DNA of 64,000 nt from Gordionus sp. m RMFG-2023 (Eukaryota; Nematomorpha; Gordioida; Chordodea; Parachordodidae): positions 45,361,561 to 45,425,560 of the forward strand of contig NC_088775.1 in NCBI RefSeq assembly GCF_954871325.1. Reading direction: 5' to 3'. The position numbers were made by a program, and so were the translations under genes. A model generated the notes under the pieces. It ran no database searches and was not told the origin of the DNA. It saw nothing but the letters and a program-made list of their open reading frames with translations. Every line of letters starts with the position of its first letter. The stretch's first letter is position 1. Shown here in pieces: positions 36,901 to 51,900 of the stretch.

Positions 36901-39900
36901 AAAAATGTTCAAGGGATAAAGACAATAAATTATACTATCATTGCGGCTCTCACAATTGCAGGAATATTTAGATTCGAATTTCTTGATGGCCCTTGCAATG
37001 CTATATATTTTAGAAACTTTATAAATGAATATTAAATCATTTTGAAGAATCTAACATGATTAATATGATTTTTGGGATGGATAATGTTCCATTCCATCAC
37101 AATCATTCAATTAGGGAATCGATCGAAGGAAAAGGACATACATTGAAATATTTACCATCCTACAGTACGTTATTGAGAATGTGTTTTTTTAATGGAAGGA
37201 TTTGATCAGAAATAAAAATCCTAGTAACGAGGAAGAATTAATTCGTTTCATAGAACATGGAGAAAGAGGAATATCTGAGCAAAATACCAAAAATTATTTT
37301 AGAAATATGGAGACCTATATTCCAAAATGTAGAAGGGGAGAAATTATTAATGATTAATATAAATTTTTGTTTCTTACTATATTAAATATATATCGTAATT
37401 GTAATTAAATAATTTGATATGTAAAAAATTATAATAAAAAAGTTGTCTACCAAAAATTTAGTGAAAATTAAATATACTTAAAAGAATTATCAAAAATGAG
37501 AAGAAAAAAAATTGAGAAAAGATATATTAAGAAAAATAAATTGAGAAAAAATACAAATAAAGTAAAAAATCGCAAAAAGTTAGAAATAAAATAAGAAGGA
37601 ATGACAAAAATAAATAAAATTTAAGAAAAATTGAAAAATTTATAATTTTTTAAAATTACGATTTACCTTTTTTGAATGAGAATTTTCCTTTTTTGATTGA
37701 CACTTTTCCTTTTCTTTTGGGAATTTTCCTTTTTCGATTGACACTTTTCCTTTTTTGATTGGACCTTTTCCTTTTTTGTTTGACACTTTTCCTTTTTTGA
37801 TTGAACCTTTTCCTTTTTTGTTTGACACTTTTCCTTTTTTGTTTGACACTTTTCCTTTTTTGTTTGACACTTTTCCTTTTTTGATCGGACTTTTTCCTTT
37901 CTTTTTGGGAATTTTACTTTTTGAATGGAAATTTTCCTTTTAAGATTGAAACTTTTCCTTTTTTGATTGGACCTTCTTTTTTTTGAATGGGAAACCTTGT
38001 GTGTCGAGGGCCTGGCAGTCATACCCATCTAGACAAAAAATGAATAATTTCAATATAAAGATATTTAAATTAGATTTTATTTGATAACCATTTCGATATT
38101 TTGTGGTGATAAAAATATTCCTGACCCCCCAAGACCTAGACCCGCTCTCTATGAGTGATTATTATTTACAATAAAAAAATATTTTTATTAGCTTTTATTT
38201 GATAACAATATCAAAAAAAATTATTTTTTACACCCCCCCCCTCTATCCCTACCCCCCAGACCAAGTCATACCCATCCAGACCAAGAATAAAGACTTTCAG
38301 TCAAACGATATGAAAATTAGCTTTTATTTGATACCCATATCAAAAAAATTTATTTTTTACACCCTCCCCCTCCATACACCCCCCACCCTCAGACCAAGTC
38401 ATGCCCATCCAGACCTTTCAGTCAAAATTAAAATTAGCTTTTATTTGATACCCATATCGATATTTTGTGTTGATAAAAATATTTCTCACCCCCCCCCCCT
38501 TAAGAACTAGACCAGCCCATTATGGGGGAGAGATTGACTTCCAGTTGAATATATCTTTTGATTAGCTATCGATTGATACCCTATATTAGACATATCTTAT
38601 TTCATAAGGCCAAAAAAAACAACATTAAAAATTAATGAATAATAATAAAATTAAAAAACGAAAACAAACCGCGTGGAAAACGCTTTTTTTAAAAAAATTC
38701 TTCTATATCATGGTTCAAACGTGATAATGACGTATAGTTCTTTATCCTTTAAAAAATTGTAATTTTAAAGGGATACCTTTAAATCCCGTGAAGATCCCTG
38801 ATAGATATGGTCCCTTTATAAATTATGACATATGTATGATGAAAAAAACGTAAAGAATTGTTAAAAAATGGACCTAAATTTATAAATTATTTTTAAAAAT
38901 ACAAAAGAATTATCAAAAATGAGAAGAAAAAATATAAGAAATATAAATTGGAAAAGATACAAATAAAGTAAAGAAATCTTAAAAAGTTAGAAAAAAATAA
39001 GAAGAAATGACAAAAATAAATAAAAATTTTAAAAAAATTAAAAAAATTACGATTTTCCTTTTTTGAATGGGAATTTTCCTTTTTTGATTGACACTTTTCC
39101 TTTTCTTTTAAAATTTTCCTTTTTTGATCGGAATTTTTCCTTTCTTTTTGGGAATTTTCCTTTTTTGATTGACACTTATCCTTTTTTGTTTGGACCTTTT
39201 CCTTTTATGATTGAAACATTTCCTTTTTTGATTGGGAATTTTGCTTTTTTGAATGGGAAACCCTGTATTTCTTATAGTATTAGAACCATTTTCCTATTTA
39301 TTATGTTTTAGTATGCAAAATATCAAAATAGCCAATTTGATTTAGTTGCATTTATTTAATTAATTATAATATCACCACCCATCCTTGAATATGATAGTAG
39401 GCTATTTTTTAAATTTCAAAATTACCAAATTTATGAAGTTTTAATTTTATATATTATTTATAAAATTTTGGCATTTGAGTATATTTTAAAGCATTAGTTT
39501 TCTTAGAGGAATAGTAAATTTTTAAGTAATAATATCCATATTATTTGGCTTTACAACTTGGGAGTATTATCAATTTCAATATTACAATATGTTTGCACAA
39601 ATCTCATTTTTTTATTATATTTACGTTAATAATTACTAAAAATTTACTTTATTTGCTTTTAGAAATATAGTCCGTCCCAAAAAATTTTTAGTTATAATAT
39701 TCTCTTAAATGAATCAACCCATATAATAGATAATTGAATAATGATAATCAAAGGTGACCAGGCAGCTAATTTAGAAAGGCATATTCAAAGGCATCATTCT
39801 AAAGAATATGAACCCATAACTACAAAAAAAATAAAGCTTTCCAAGCCTTCGAAATCAATATCAAAGCCTAGCCATAATATTTCTATTGAGCAAGCATTAA

Positions 39901-42900
39901 ATTCTCTTATCAAAATTAAAATGGATAAAAACACATTAGTAAATTCGTGCACAGAACTTATTACTGTACATGGCCGGCCTTTAGCTTATTAGATGATTTA
40001 GCTTTTAAAAAAATTATCAACCCAATTATAACAGGACTTGGGGATAATTTTTTCTATAAATTCAGAAAATATAAGGAATAATATTAATAAAATGGCCAGC
40101 AAATGCCTTGCTAATATAAAAAAAAGAAATATTCAATAAAATGATTTCTGTAAAATTAGATATTGCAACAAGGTGTGACAGAGCTATTCTAGGCGTCAAT
40201 ATTCAATTTATATCTGATGGAAAAATACAATTACGATCAATATGCATGAGAGAACTTACTGAAAAGCATACCTCGAAAAATATCAAAAAAGTTATTTTAG
40301 AAATATTTAAAACACACAACATAGATATTAACAAGATATATCGCATAACTACTGATAATGCATTCAATATAGTTAAGTTAATCAAGCTATTAATGGAGCA
40401 TGAAGATATTGACGACAAAGATATGATGTTATCTCATGAGAATAATTTATCAAATATTAGTAATATCGACGACATTGATGAAACTGATAATATTATATTA
40501 AGGATGACTGGAGCCTTCTTAGTTGGAGTTCGATGCGCCTCCCACACATTTCATTTGGCGATAAATGATTGCATCAAATTGTCACCTAATGAATTATTGA
40601 TTATTAACAAAGCCAGATCATTGTGCAAAAAAATTCGCACACATATTTCATTAAATATCTTAACCCGTCTAAATCTTAAAACGCCCCTTATAGATTGCTG
40701 TACCAGGTGGAATTCCATCTATCTAATGCTTCTTTTATATTGACAAAAATTCTTCAAACTGAACAATTAACATTGGGCGATTTTTATGCTGCTTGGATAA
40801 ATTGTCTAATAGAAACATAAAAGGTACAAACACCTTTTTCTCAGCACCTTTCAACATGTATCAAGGCAAGAGAGGCGAATATTAGAAATGATGCCTTTTG
40901 TGCAGCCTTATATATGGATCCACGTTATCAGATATTGCTGACAGAAGATGAAAAATTGACTGCCAAAGATCATTTAAATAAAACATGGAAAGCAATTCAG
41001 GTCCACATATTTTATTTAGCCTTATTTTGATTATTGTCCGGATTTATTTTAAAGGTTATTTTTCATTTAAAATATATAGGCCTTGAAAAATGATGATAGC
41101 CTATATTGCAATCTACCTCTAGCTCCAAAGATCATAAAACAGATGATGAATTAGAAAAGCTACTGATAGCCTGTGAGTCGGAATTTAAAAAAGCTACTTC
41201 AAATGCACACAAAGAACATAACATTAGAAATATTATTGAATCGTTTGAAGGTGTTGAAAGGATCGACAAAAAATCATCAGTTTTTATATTTTGGGAATCG
41301 AAAAAATTTGAAAATCCAGAATTGTATAAACTTGCTCTTATAGCACTGGCAGTTCCAGCAACCCAAGTTTCTGTGGAAAGGGCCTTTTCAGGGCTTAAAT
41401 TTGTGTTATCACCTCAACGAACAAATATGAATCCATTTATATTAGAAAATATATTACTTATACGTTCAAATAATATATTTAAAAATGAGTTATTTTGAAT
41501 CATATATTTTTTTTTATTCATAATTTATATATGTGTATAATAAAAAATAAATTAGTGATGGCAAAATTTTTAATAAATTTATAATTAAAATCATTATATG
41601 ATAGTGTTGCTTCAATAAAAAAAAATTTCTAACCGTAATGAACCTTTATAAACCTTTATAATTAGCTGAACCGAACCCTTATAAATTTATTTTTAAGAAC
41701 TAACCAGAACGTAACCATTATAATTTTTTGAACCGTAACCAAATTCGGGTCCCTGGATACGGCACTCTTGATTTTAAATATTTAATGGGAACTTTTTTAA
41801 AATTTTAAAAATCTGATTTGATCGGAAATATATTTCAGTTCCAGAGTACTTAAACTGTGAATTTCAAAGAAATTTGCCATGAAATTAAGAACTACTCTTA
41901 ATTTATAGTAATTTGTATGGATATTTTATATAAAATGTACAAAATACAAAAAAATAAGTTTATGGCAGTAATTATGAAATTCATAGGGTAGATTGTATTA
42001 TTAAACAGCTCGATTTAAAACGGCTAATTTAATATTTTAGCCAAAAATATTAACACAACCTGGATATTTTGCTCATAGATGGCAGAAAGGTTTGGACATT
42101 TATTAACAAAATCTCGAGGCTTGCATAACATTTTTTTACTGAAATATTGGGTTAGCCCTTTTTAAAAATATAACTTTAACAATACTAGGGTAAATACTTT
42201 ACAAATGCAGAAATACATTTCCTGGTAAATCAGATTAAAAATAAATTTTTTAAATCGCCCTCGGAAAATAATTTAAAATCGGGTCAAATCCCCATGAATT
42301 CCATATCCAAATACAACAATATCATCAAAAATGAATATAAAAAAATACTAGAAATATTAAATTAAAATAAATAGGATTAAAAAAATTTAACGGTCTGGAT
42401 CAAAGACAAATGACAAAGACCGAATCAGGTGGAATATGGTTGTTAAAAATCAGTTCCGCCCGGTCCGGTTGTCAATCATTTTGGTCCCAACAGTTTCACC
42501 AACTTATACAATTGTATATTTTTTTTGAATTATAACTTCAGCATAGGCCTTCCTAAAGAAAAAATCCAATTGTTGTTGCTTTTTTTCTTTTGTTTGAGCG
42601 CCTTTGAATATAGCATCGCAATTCGTATAAATAATTTCAACATTTTTATTGATTCGATGAGCAAAGTTGACCAACTTAACACAAATAAAAAGATCCCTCA
42701 AATCGGAAGTAGCGAATTCTAGTAACTTAATTATAAAATAAAAGAAGCTACCTAATAGTCAACCGTTGAATTCAAAAAATAAAATTTGCATATTGCTATT
42801 TGTATATTCTACAAATGTAATTAATATGTTTTATGATTTCTTAGTGTTGTAAACGAACGCATTCAAGTGAAAGCGCTCCTGAATATAAAAGTGAACGGAG

Positions 42901-45900
42901 TTCCTTTATACATTGATTTTATAGCTTTAAAACATACCAGCTAAAGTTTCAGCATTAAAAAGATTATCATTTTTAGTTGATGAAAATTACAATCTATGTC
43001 GATTGATATTTTTATGACATAATGTCCTTGGAAAAACTGTTTATTAAAAAAGAAAATTATGATATCGCAATAGTAAACCATGAAAAAGAACAGGTATTTT
43101 GATACAACTCGGTTTACAAACACTTCATATGTTTAAAAAAAATTAAAATTATCTTTTACTAAATCGTATTTGTCAAAGCTTTTAATGAGTGCTAAATTAG
43201 GTTCAGTGGTACTAGTAGAAGTGTTAACTTCAACGACGATTTTGTTTGTCCCAAATTCACTTTTCTTTAGACATATGCCCTTTCGATTTAAAATGATGAT
43301 ATTCTCCTCATCCGATAGATCGACTGCTATTTTTCTGCGATGATTATCATTTAACCACTCGTAACCTTAAAAGCGATTCAATAATTTTATCATCAAAGCT
43401 TATAAATATTTTTAAAGTAATTTATGAATCAAAATAAATTTTGCTTGTATGGTTCTGTAGATTTAAATTAAAATGTACTATGTATATTCAGTTCCTTGAA
43501 AACTTTGGAGAACTCTTCTAAATATTTTTTGCTTATTTTGTAGAATATATTAGATATTGTAAAAAGAATAGTGAGCCTCTTCAAGCTAAAAATGCTTGGG
43601 ATGTCAATGCTCAGTTCTATAAAATATTTAATATGATTTATTCTTGTAAAGTACAAAATTTGCAACTAAGGAATCTAATGAAAATAAATTAAATTTAAAA
43701 AAGAAAAATGTTATACAGCAGCGATTTGTAAAAAGAATATGGCATATAAATACTGTTAGTTGGAAATATAAAAAAATAACAAAAGAAAATAAACCTAATG
43801 TTATATCCTTGGGTATTAAGTTTGAGTAGTTACTAGCTACCGAAAAGTTTGAATATCTGGGATGGGGGCCGCCGTTAAGATGTCCTGTTGAATAAGATAG
43901 TTCACTAGACCTTCTCTTTGGTTCGAGTGTTTTAGCGTGACCATTATTTATAAACAGATGTTCTGCGTTATTCGTATAATTGTTGGTTAATTTTTCATTG
44001 GGATGCCCATTTAAACTTTTATTATCATTCTCCTCATCCGAGGTGCAATATGCCAAATTAGTTTCGTAAGAAGTTGTCAATCCATTTTGAAACGTGTCTC
44101 CTTGATTCAAATTTGTGCGTTTAAAATTTGGTATCGTAATTTCAAATCACAAAGATTTTACAAGTTTGTTTTGATATGAATCAAAATGATATTTATTATA
44201 GATAAAACATTTTTTTTAAATAAGCAAAATTATCTTTTTTCATTCACCTTTTGTTTTAACGGACTTGTGGCTCAATTTATTTCTAAGCTTTAAGCGTTCA
44301 TCATTGCTAATAGTAATAGCATCTAGAAGCCTTTTTTTTCTATCACTTTGATTTTTCACAATAATATAGGCAGCTAGACCACACAGAAAGGGGGACAAAC
44401 TCAAAAGGACACAAATTATAATGTAACACATTTCATTGCCTTTGAAATAATCATAAGTTTGAACAAAATCACAGCTTTCAATATCATTTGTGGTAGTTGT
44501 AATTTGTTTGGGTTGCTTGCAAGGATTACCTTTTTGTGTTAGACGATTAACATATTATAAGAATTTAATCTATTTAGTTTAATTTTCTTAAATAAATAAA
44601 TCCAAAAAAGATATAAATAAATTATAAAATATTAGAAAAATATAATATTTTACCATCTTTACTTGCCAATTTTTTAATTTCTAATTTTCTAATCAACGCT
44701 TTACTTAAAAATTCCCTTTACTCAATAACTCGTTTTACTCATGCATAATAATTTTTGATTTACCTTGCACCCAATGAAACACATCCTTTTGTATGGCACG
44801 AGGGGGTATATCGGTCACATTGAGAATAATGTCGGATAATCTTATACTCTTTATGAATGCTATTTCTTCTTTCGTAAAAATTCTAGCATAGTGTATTAAC
44901 AAAGTAAATTAAATCTATTCCATAATCAGAATAGGCATATTGAAAATTAACTATAACTAGCATAATATAAATGATTCATGCAATACATATTAAAAATATG
45001 AATATATTAAACCCAGTTGCCAAATTTTCAAACCAAAATCTATCGGAATCACGAATCCTCTCGAATTGTGACTTGATAATCTTTTTGAACAAAGGACCTG
45101 GTCCTTCTAGGGGAGTGGTTTCTAAGAGACCCCCTGGATACACATCTACATTATTGAGATCTTGATTGTATATTTGTGAAAAGGCTTCTAGTAACTTTTT
45201 TGAAATAATTAAAAAAAAATAAAAATTTTAGGCAATCAACTAAAATAATTGTTTATTAAATTCACTGTATCGGCGTAAAACGACTCTCTGGGACAGTCTG
45301 CAATTTATTTTTTTGCTTGGGCCACTAAAAAAGATGTTGAAATTTTGAGGCCTGTAGCCGTATTGCCTAACTCTAGAAATTGAAGATTATTCTACCAACC
45401 ATCTAATATTTCTTCATAATGAAAGTATTGCATGACTTTCCGAAATTGGGAAACATTCATTTTGAAGAAATAAATAATAGTAATTTTCTCCCTTTTTAAA
45501 ATCACCTACTAATTTTTTATGATTTAAAAAAAATTCTTCTTATTAATAGCAATTTTTTTAAATAGTATATTTAAAATACCAACAGCTTTTCCTAAGTCTA
45601 TATACATTTTTGCAACATTTTACGACATTATTGATTTCAATAACTTTACAATGGAAGATTAGTAATAACTTTTAATAATAACTAGCATTTATCGTCTTTT
45701 TATGCTACATACAGAAAATCCCATCATGAGGTGTATTTTTTTTACGAATATCGAGTATTTGATTGGATTAATTTCAATACTAGATTTATATAATTAACAG
45801 CATAATGGATATAATCAGCTTTGGCTCTATCTCCTTAATTTTTTAATGTAAACTCATTATAGACCTCGCTCATATTAGGAGCTTAGTCATATCAATACTT

Positions 45901-48900
45901 TGGCGATATTTTTTCTTGTTAATTTTGCATTTCTCTATTAATCATTGTATTTGATCCGTTTTGGAGGGAAATAATTTTGATGAGTTCAAAATCATGGATT
46001 ATTTTTTTTTTATTTTCTTAAAATTATTAATTAACCAGATTATAATAATTAATCAATCCTTTTATATATTATATTTTAACTTTTAACTGTTATAAATTAT
46101 AGCTGAATTTTTTTTTTTTGGATTTAAAGGTATTGATTGCGTCATAACTCCCCTCTCCATGATGGAAGCTTGTGTAAGATTACCCCAAAAATATAAAAAA
46201 TGGTGTTTATTGTCATTATGTTTCTTCCTAATTCAATACAAAGCTAATTATTTATATAAAAAATATTTAAAAAAAAATTTATCATGATATAAGTCTATAA
46301 TAGGGTCATGCATTGGATCTAATTTTTCAGGTGATAAAAAAATGAAATATCCTACTGATTTAACAACATTTCTAAGGATTCTGTGAAAAAATTATTGATT
46401 GAGGAAAAGGTACGATTCTATGGAAGGTATATGAGAATTATAAGCAGTATAGGAAGGTCAATTTTTTGGTTTCTTAATGAATATATATAAAAACATTTAG
46501 AAAGCAATATGATTCAAAATTTCCCGAGGTCCAAGTCAGAATAGAATATTTAAAATTAGACTCAATCTTAAAGTTAGACCGATTACAATGCACACAGAGC
46601 TCTAGTTTACAACCTCGGGTTCCTTCTCATATATTTCGGGATTAATCGCACTCCAATTTGTTATTCGAGGTAGCCCTAACGAGTCTCTGATTGTGTTATA
46701 ATCCGCTAAACCGTTGTCACGACCCCTCATAATATTTAAAACGACTAAATCTTGTCTTGAAAATTCACGAGGTCCAAATAATTTTTCCCTATAATATTAA
46801 AAAATATTAAATTACTTCTGTAGTTTTTATTTTTATTAACCTTAAATCGCTAACTAAGATATGATCATCTCTTTCCGCTAATTGGGAACTCATTCCCATC
46901 AAAAGCTCTTCCATCCCGTAACGTTTGATGACGTCCTCGGCGTTCCACCAAGTATTGCACAAACGTAGAGCGTGGTATTTATCCTTATGTCCAAATTTTC
47001 TAAACTTGCACTTTTCATCTCTGATATATTAATATTAATGCATATAATATAAATTCACTAAATCTCTTACTTGATATACCCAAGAATTAAATGTATGAAA
47101 TGATTAATTATTATTTTTAGATTCCTTTAAAATTATAATATAATAGGTCTTACCTGAGATATAATCCAGAAGGAATCAAGGAATGCCCATAACGAAAGGC
47201 GGTAGATTGAAATTCATGACTTATTCCAGGGTATAAGTCAGAGTTATAGCCTTTATAAGTTGATAATTCTTCTCCAATGAGAGCAGGTATATACTCATAT
47301 ACAATGATATTCTTAACGTTACAGAAATTATTATGTTATTATATGAATTCTGGTCAATAATTTTATGGACTAGAGTTTTTTATTATAAAAAATTATTAAA
47401 TGATAAAATTATTATTTATGCCCACTAAAAACTTTATTAAATTATATATCTTTAACTTTATAAAATATTTTTTTACTTGTAATGTTGCTATGACCCACCT
47501 TCTGGAGGCAGAAAATATATCTTCATCCAACCAATTGGGATGCTGACTTTGAATATTTTTTGCAATAAAATTATGCCATTTTAAGAATAATATAGCAAAG
47601 GCTAATAAAGGTGGATTTTCGTTTACCCTTGGGTCACCTAGAACTTTTTTAAATATTATTTTGCAAGGTTTATTTTGAATGTATCTAAATATATTTGTTT
47701 TACTAAATGTTTCACTGATCGGTATTTCCTTCTTCAGATGAGGAGCATAAAAATTGAAGCTTGGAATACCTTTGGTATTTAATGTCGGAAGATTACCTCC
47801 ATTAGAACTATCCAAGGTTCCATTATTCCAGGTTCTAAGAGCTTGTAACCAAACTAGCTTAGTACTATATATAAAACTACCCTCAATCCAACTCGTGACT
47901 TTATTCAGCTTTTGTAATATTTGAAAAAATAAGCAATGCAAAAATTATGATACACTATATTATGTCAATTAAGATATACTATAACATAAATGCCAAATTT
48001 GAACCTAGATATAAAATCGTAATTGAGGCTTATCAGTGGCATAGCAGGATTTTTCGGGGGAGTTTAATTTTTTAACCCCGTTTACCCGGCCTTCGGCCGA
48101 GTCTCTCCAATAAAAAATATTATATAATAGAGGTTATCCCGTAATTATTTTTATATCATCTTCGTTAAAGTTGGCTGAACAATTGGAAGTACTAATTCTA
48201 AAATATTTCAATATTTTGTTGCTTTATTAGTGTCTTACCTTAACTATCATGAGTAGTACTTTTGATTCCTCAATCTATGAGAACGACTAAAAGAAATGAG
48301 TTATAAACAAAATGAAACCTATTACGTCACACTTTATGAATGAAGTTAGCCAATTTTTGGAAAAATTTAAGTAGGGCTTTATTAGACTATTTTATCGTTT
48401 TATTCTGTTTGAAAGATGGTTTAAAGGAGAAAAGAATTATTGGTAAAAATAAAAAATTGTCAAAATTAGTATCATGCAAGAAAGGAGAATATAGATTTTA
48501 TAACTTTCTGGGTTGCGTTAATATTTAGCATTTATTAATTCTTTAATCAATTTCGCCAGCAAAAAAAAAGCAACCATATTAAACCAAATAAAAACTATTA
48601 TATCACACCTTAAGCGTAAAGTCATCTAAAGATATGGAAACATTATCTCTGATATTTACATCAATAATTAGTGCGTATTCGTTTAGATAGTTTAAAGAAA
48701 AAAATTATTGGAAAAATAAAAATTAATTGCCAAGATTGACATCATTTTAGAAGGAAAAGGATAGAGTATGTAAGACATAATTAGTAAACCTACTAATTCG
48801 TCAATAAAATAAAAACTACGACACGCCTTAGGCTGAGTCTTAGATATCGAATTTTAAAAACTGATTCAAAATACATTAAATAAAATAAAGTTTTACCCCG

Positions 48901-51900
48901 AATTAAAATATTTTTTCTTATAATCTTTACAGATGTTGCTTGTTCTTTTCTTTTCTTTTCTTTTTATTTAATAGATATTCTAACAATAGAAATTATATTA
49001 TCAAATTCATAAATATCTAATTTGAACAATATAAATTATATTATTAAGATCATTTTCACGGGGGTTATGTGGGGGAAGGGTTAAACCTCACCCTTGTCTA
49101 CACCACTGAGGCTTATATTAATTATAAAATTTGAAAAAAGATACAAAACGAATTAGAAAGTCTAAAATTAATTTTTTTCTAAATAAAAATTAACCCTCCA
49201 TAGAATAGGTGAAAAAAAATATACCAAAAAATATTAAGCTACTAAAAGATCCCGGCAAAAATATTGAAATATTTTTGAGTAAACGTTTTTTAAATGACTG
49301 GAGTCTGCATAGTTCCACTTGTGCAAAAGAAGAGTTAATCAGTATTATCAATAAATCATGATTAGAATTTCGCTCTTTAGATTATTTTTTATAGCATACT
49401 ATAAAATACATCCTATTTTTGACTTTTGGGTCGGGTCAGGAATATGGAATCAATCCTATGTTCAAGTTTAGTAAAATTTTTCGGGTTGGTTCCGGTCGTG
49501 AAAACCTTTATATGTCGGGCTGGGTAGGAAATATTTGTCTCTTGCAGGTCTCGACACTAGTTCGTTCATAAAATTTAATATGCCTCTATAAATCCATATA
49601 GAAAAATACTAAATATAAATAAAATTGAAGGCATTAGGCCCCAAAATAAAAATGGACCTTTGAGTGTTAAATATAAAAATTGTTTAAAAGAATTAAGAAG
49701 ATGTGAATCGCAAGGGGGCCCACTTTTACAAGTATTCAGTAAAAAGTATTTATAGATATTTACCTGTTCTCTCGGACTATTAGGTGAACTTCCAGTATTC
49801 TTATCATATTCAGCTCTTGAAAAGGGCATATTCATGTCACTGCAATATGTAGCGTTTTGACACATCCTCACTGGTATATGATATATTTCGATAGGGCAGG
49901 AGTATTGATTCGTCATCATTATTTCGTAGGCTACTAGTTGACCTTTTTATAAATTTAAATAAAAGAAATTTATCGTACATCTGTCGAAATATGTATTATA
50001 TACTATATATGTGGTGAGTTAATCCAGAATTCTCCTGCGATGATTCGAAATCTTTTAATTTTAAACCATTTACTGAAGATAATTTTTAATTTGAAAAAAT
50101 TGATTTTACCGGAAATGGATTCCAACAGGCTTAAGGTATTAATCCTGTAAATTCTAGACGTAAATTTAAACTAATATTAATTTATATATTTTTTTATAAT
50201 AACTAATAATTTTCCAAATTTAAAACTCAAGTAGCATGCAATATTGTAAAACAAAATTAAAAAATGAGACACGCATGTATTTAAAACAAAAATAAATACA
50301 CTAATATATTTAAAAAATATTAAGAACAGACAGTGTTTCAGTTCCTACGAAATTTAGGTTGTCTCGGAACATTGTGATTAAGCCAATTGTATATTTAAAG
50401 ATTCATCAACTTCAACATGATATTTAACAATTAAAAATCGTCTCGATAAATTGTTTTAAATTAAGAGATTAAGAATCACCATGGATTCCAGATTAGTTCT
50501 TATTCTAAATTAAATTACCACATGTACATTAACATGTATGATTAATATATTATGATACCATTTTATACAAAAGTTTCTCTCTAAAGCATAATGTTTAATA
50601 AATCGTTATCATAAAAAAATCTATATTTTAAAATATAGAGTAATGAAGCAAATTCACGATTTAATCAACCTATTTAAAAATCTAATTATATAAAATAATT
50701 TAAAGTAAAAATTTTTAAGTGGTTGGCATACCAAAAAAGGCAAAAAGAGCTGTTAAGTTTCTTTCATTTTTTAACCCGTCCACTCCTTTGAAAATGATAT
50801 CACTAACCAGTTGGGGATTAGGTCTATCTTCGCCTGGAATCTGATAAACTCCGTCTGCATAAGCTGGCGGGCTTAATCGAGTTAATTTTGAATCTTATTT
50901 TATTCAAGAATTTAATTTATAAATTTATATTTTTCTAACTTTTATTACATGTCAATAATACATTTCTTTTATTCTATAATTTCAATTTACTGCTAGTGAC
51001 TACTAAAATTGCCCGGATATTTTTATAATATAATTTTTAATTTTTATAAGTAATATAAGTAATAATGGCGATTTAAAAAAAATATATTTAGGGCCCAGCC
51101 CGGATCGGGTATATTTTATATGGCCCGGCCCGTGCAGGTTTCTGACATACATATCAAAAAAAAATTTCGCCAACCAATGAGCACATGAGTCTTGAAATTC
51201 TATCCTTTAAAAATATATTAAAATTTTTTAATCAAAAGTATGCTTCAAGAAAATTAAATTTTTTTTGTTCGATGGCTCATGTGTGAATTTTATATCATAA
51301 AATCATCTATTAATATTTTTATATATTATATTTTATCATGATTAAAAATTAAGGGTGTCGGGCCGAATAAGACATTTATATCAATTAAATATAAAAATTG
51401 GCATTTAATCAAACATTTACCATCAAATATTATGCTTCATTTTAAATAAATTTAAAAAATAATTTACCAAAAAGTATATCATATACATTACATTCGATAT
51501 ATCTTATAGCCAGCCCCAATTTGACGCAAGATATAATGTTTTTAGTAATTTATAGATTTTATAAGAATTTTTACGAAATCCGGTCTGTTTAACCCGATTT
51601 CCCCTATAACCATCTTACTATTATAATTAAAAAAATACAATTACGCATTATTAAATCTTCTCATAAATATTTTTAAAAGTAAAAAAATTAACCCGTAACT
51701 TGTGGTTAATTTTCAAAAATAACAAATGCCCCCTCACCCCCCCCCCCACCCTTCTACGCCTCAGGGAAGGTAGATATCTATTAATGATGCTATTTCATGG
51801 TACTTATAATTAAAAAGCTTGCACTATTGTTTTTAATATAGGAAAATTAAAATGTCATTAGCGTAAAATAAAAATTATAAAAGAATTATAAAAATTTGGG

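Larger units (their letters stand above)
34760..41755 (+). mobile_element. hAT transposon with 8-bp target duplication, Duox intron 13
   Basis: The left end CATGGACCCGGAGCGAACCG and the right end (inverted) CAGGGACCCGAATTTGGTTA are flanked on both sides by the same 8 bp, GATACGGC (34752-34759 and 41756-41763), the hallmark of hAT insertion. The subterminal regions at both ends share CCTTATAAA and AACCGTAACC motifs. The element encodes a hAT transposase in its right half and is interrupted by a Tc1-like element at 35293-39265. Without that insertion it would be about 3 kb, a normal hAT size. The matching target duplication suggests moderate age, yet the transposase frame is broken. Confidence 0.9.

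Noticed and set aside
42525-42722. 65-codon plus-strand frame
   Set aside because: Antisense to Duox exon 13, whose minus frame fits the family and joins in phase.
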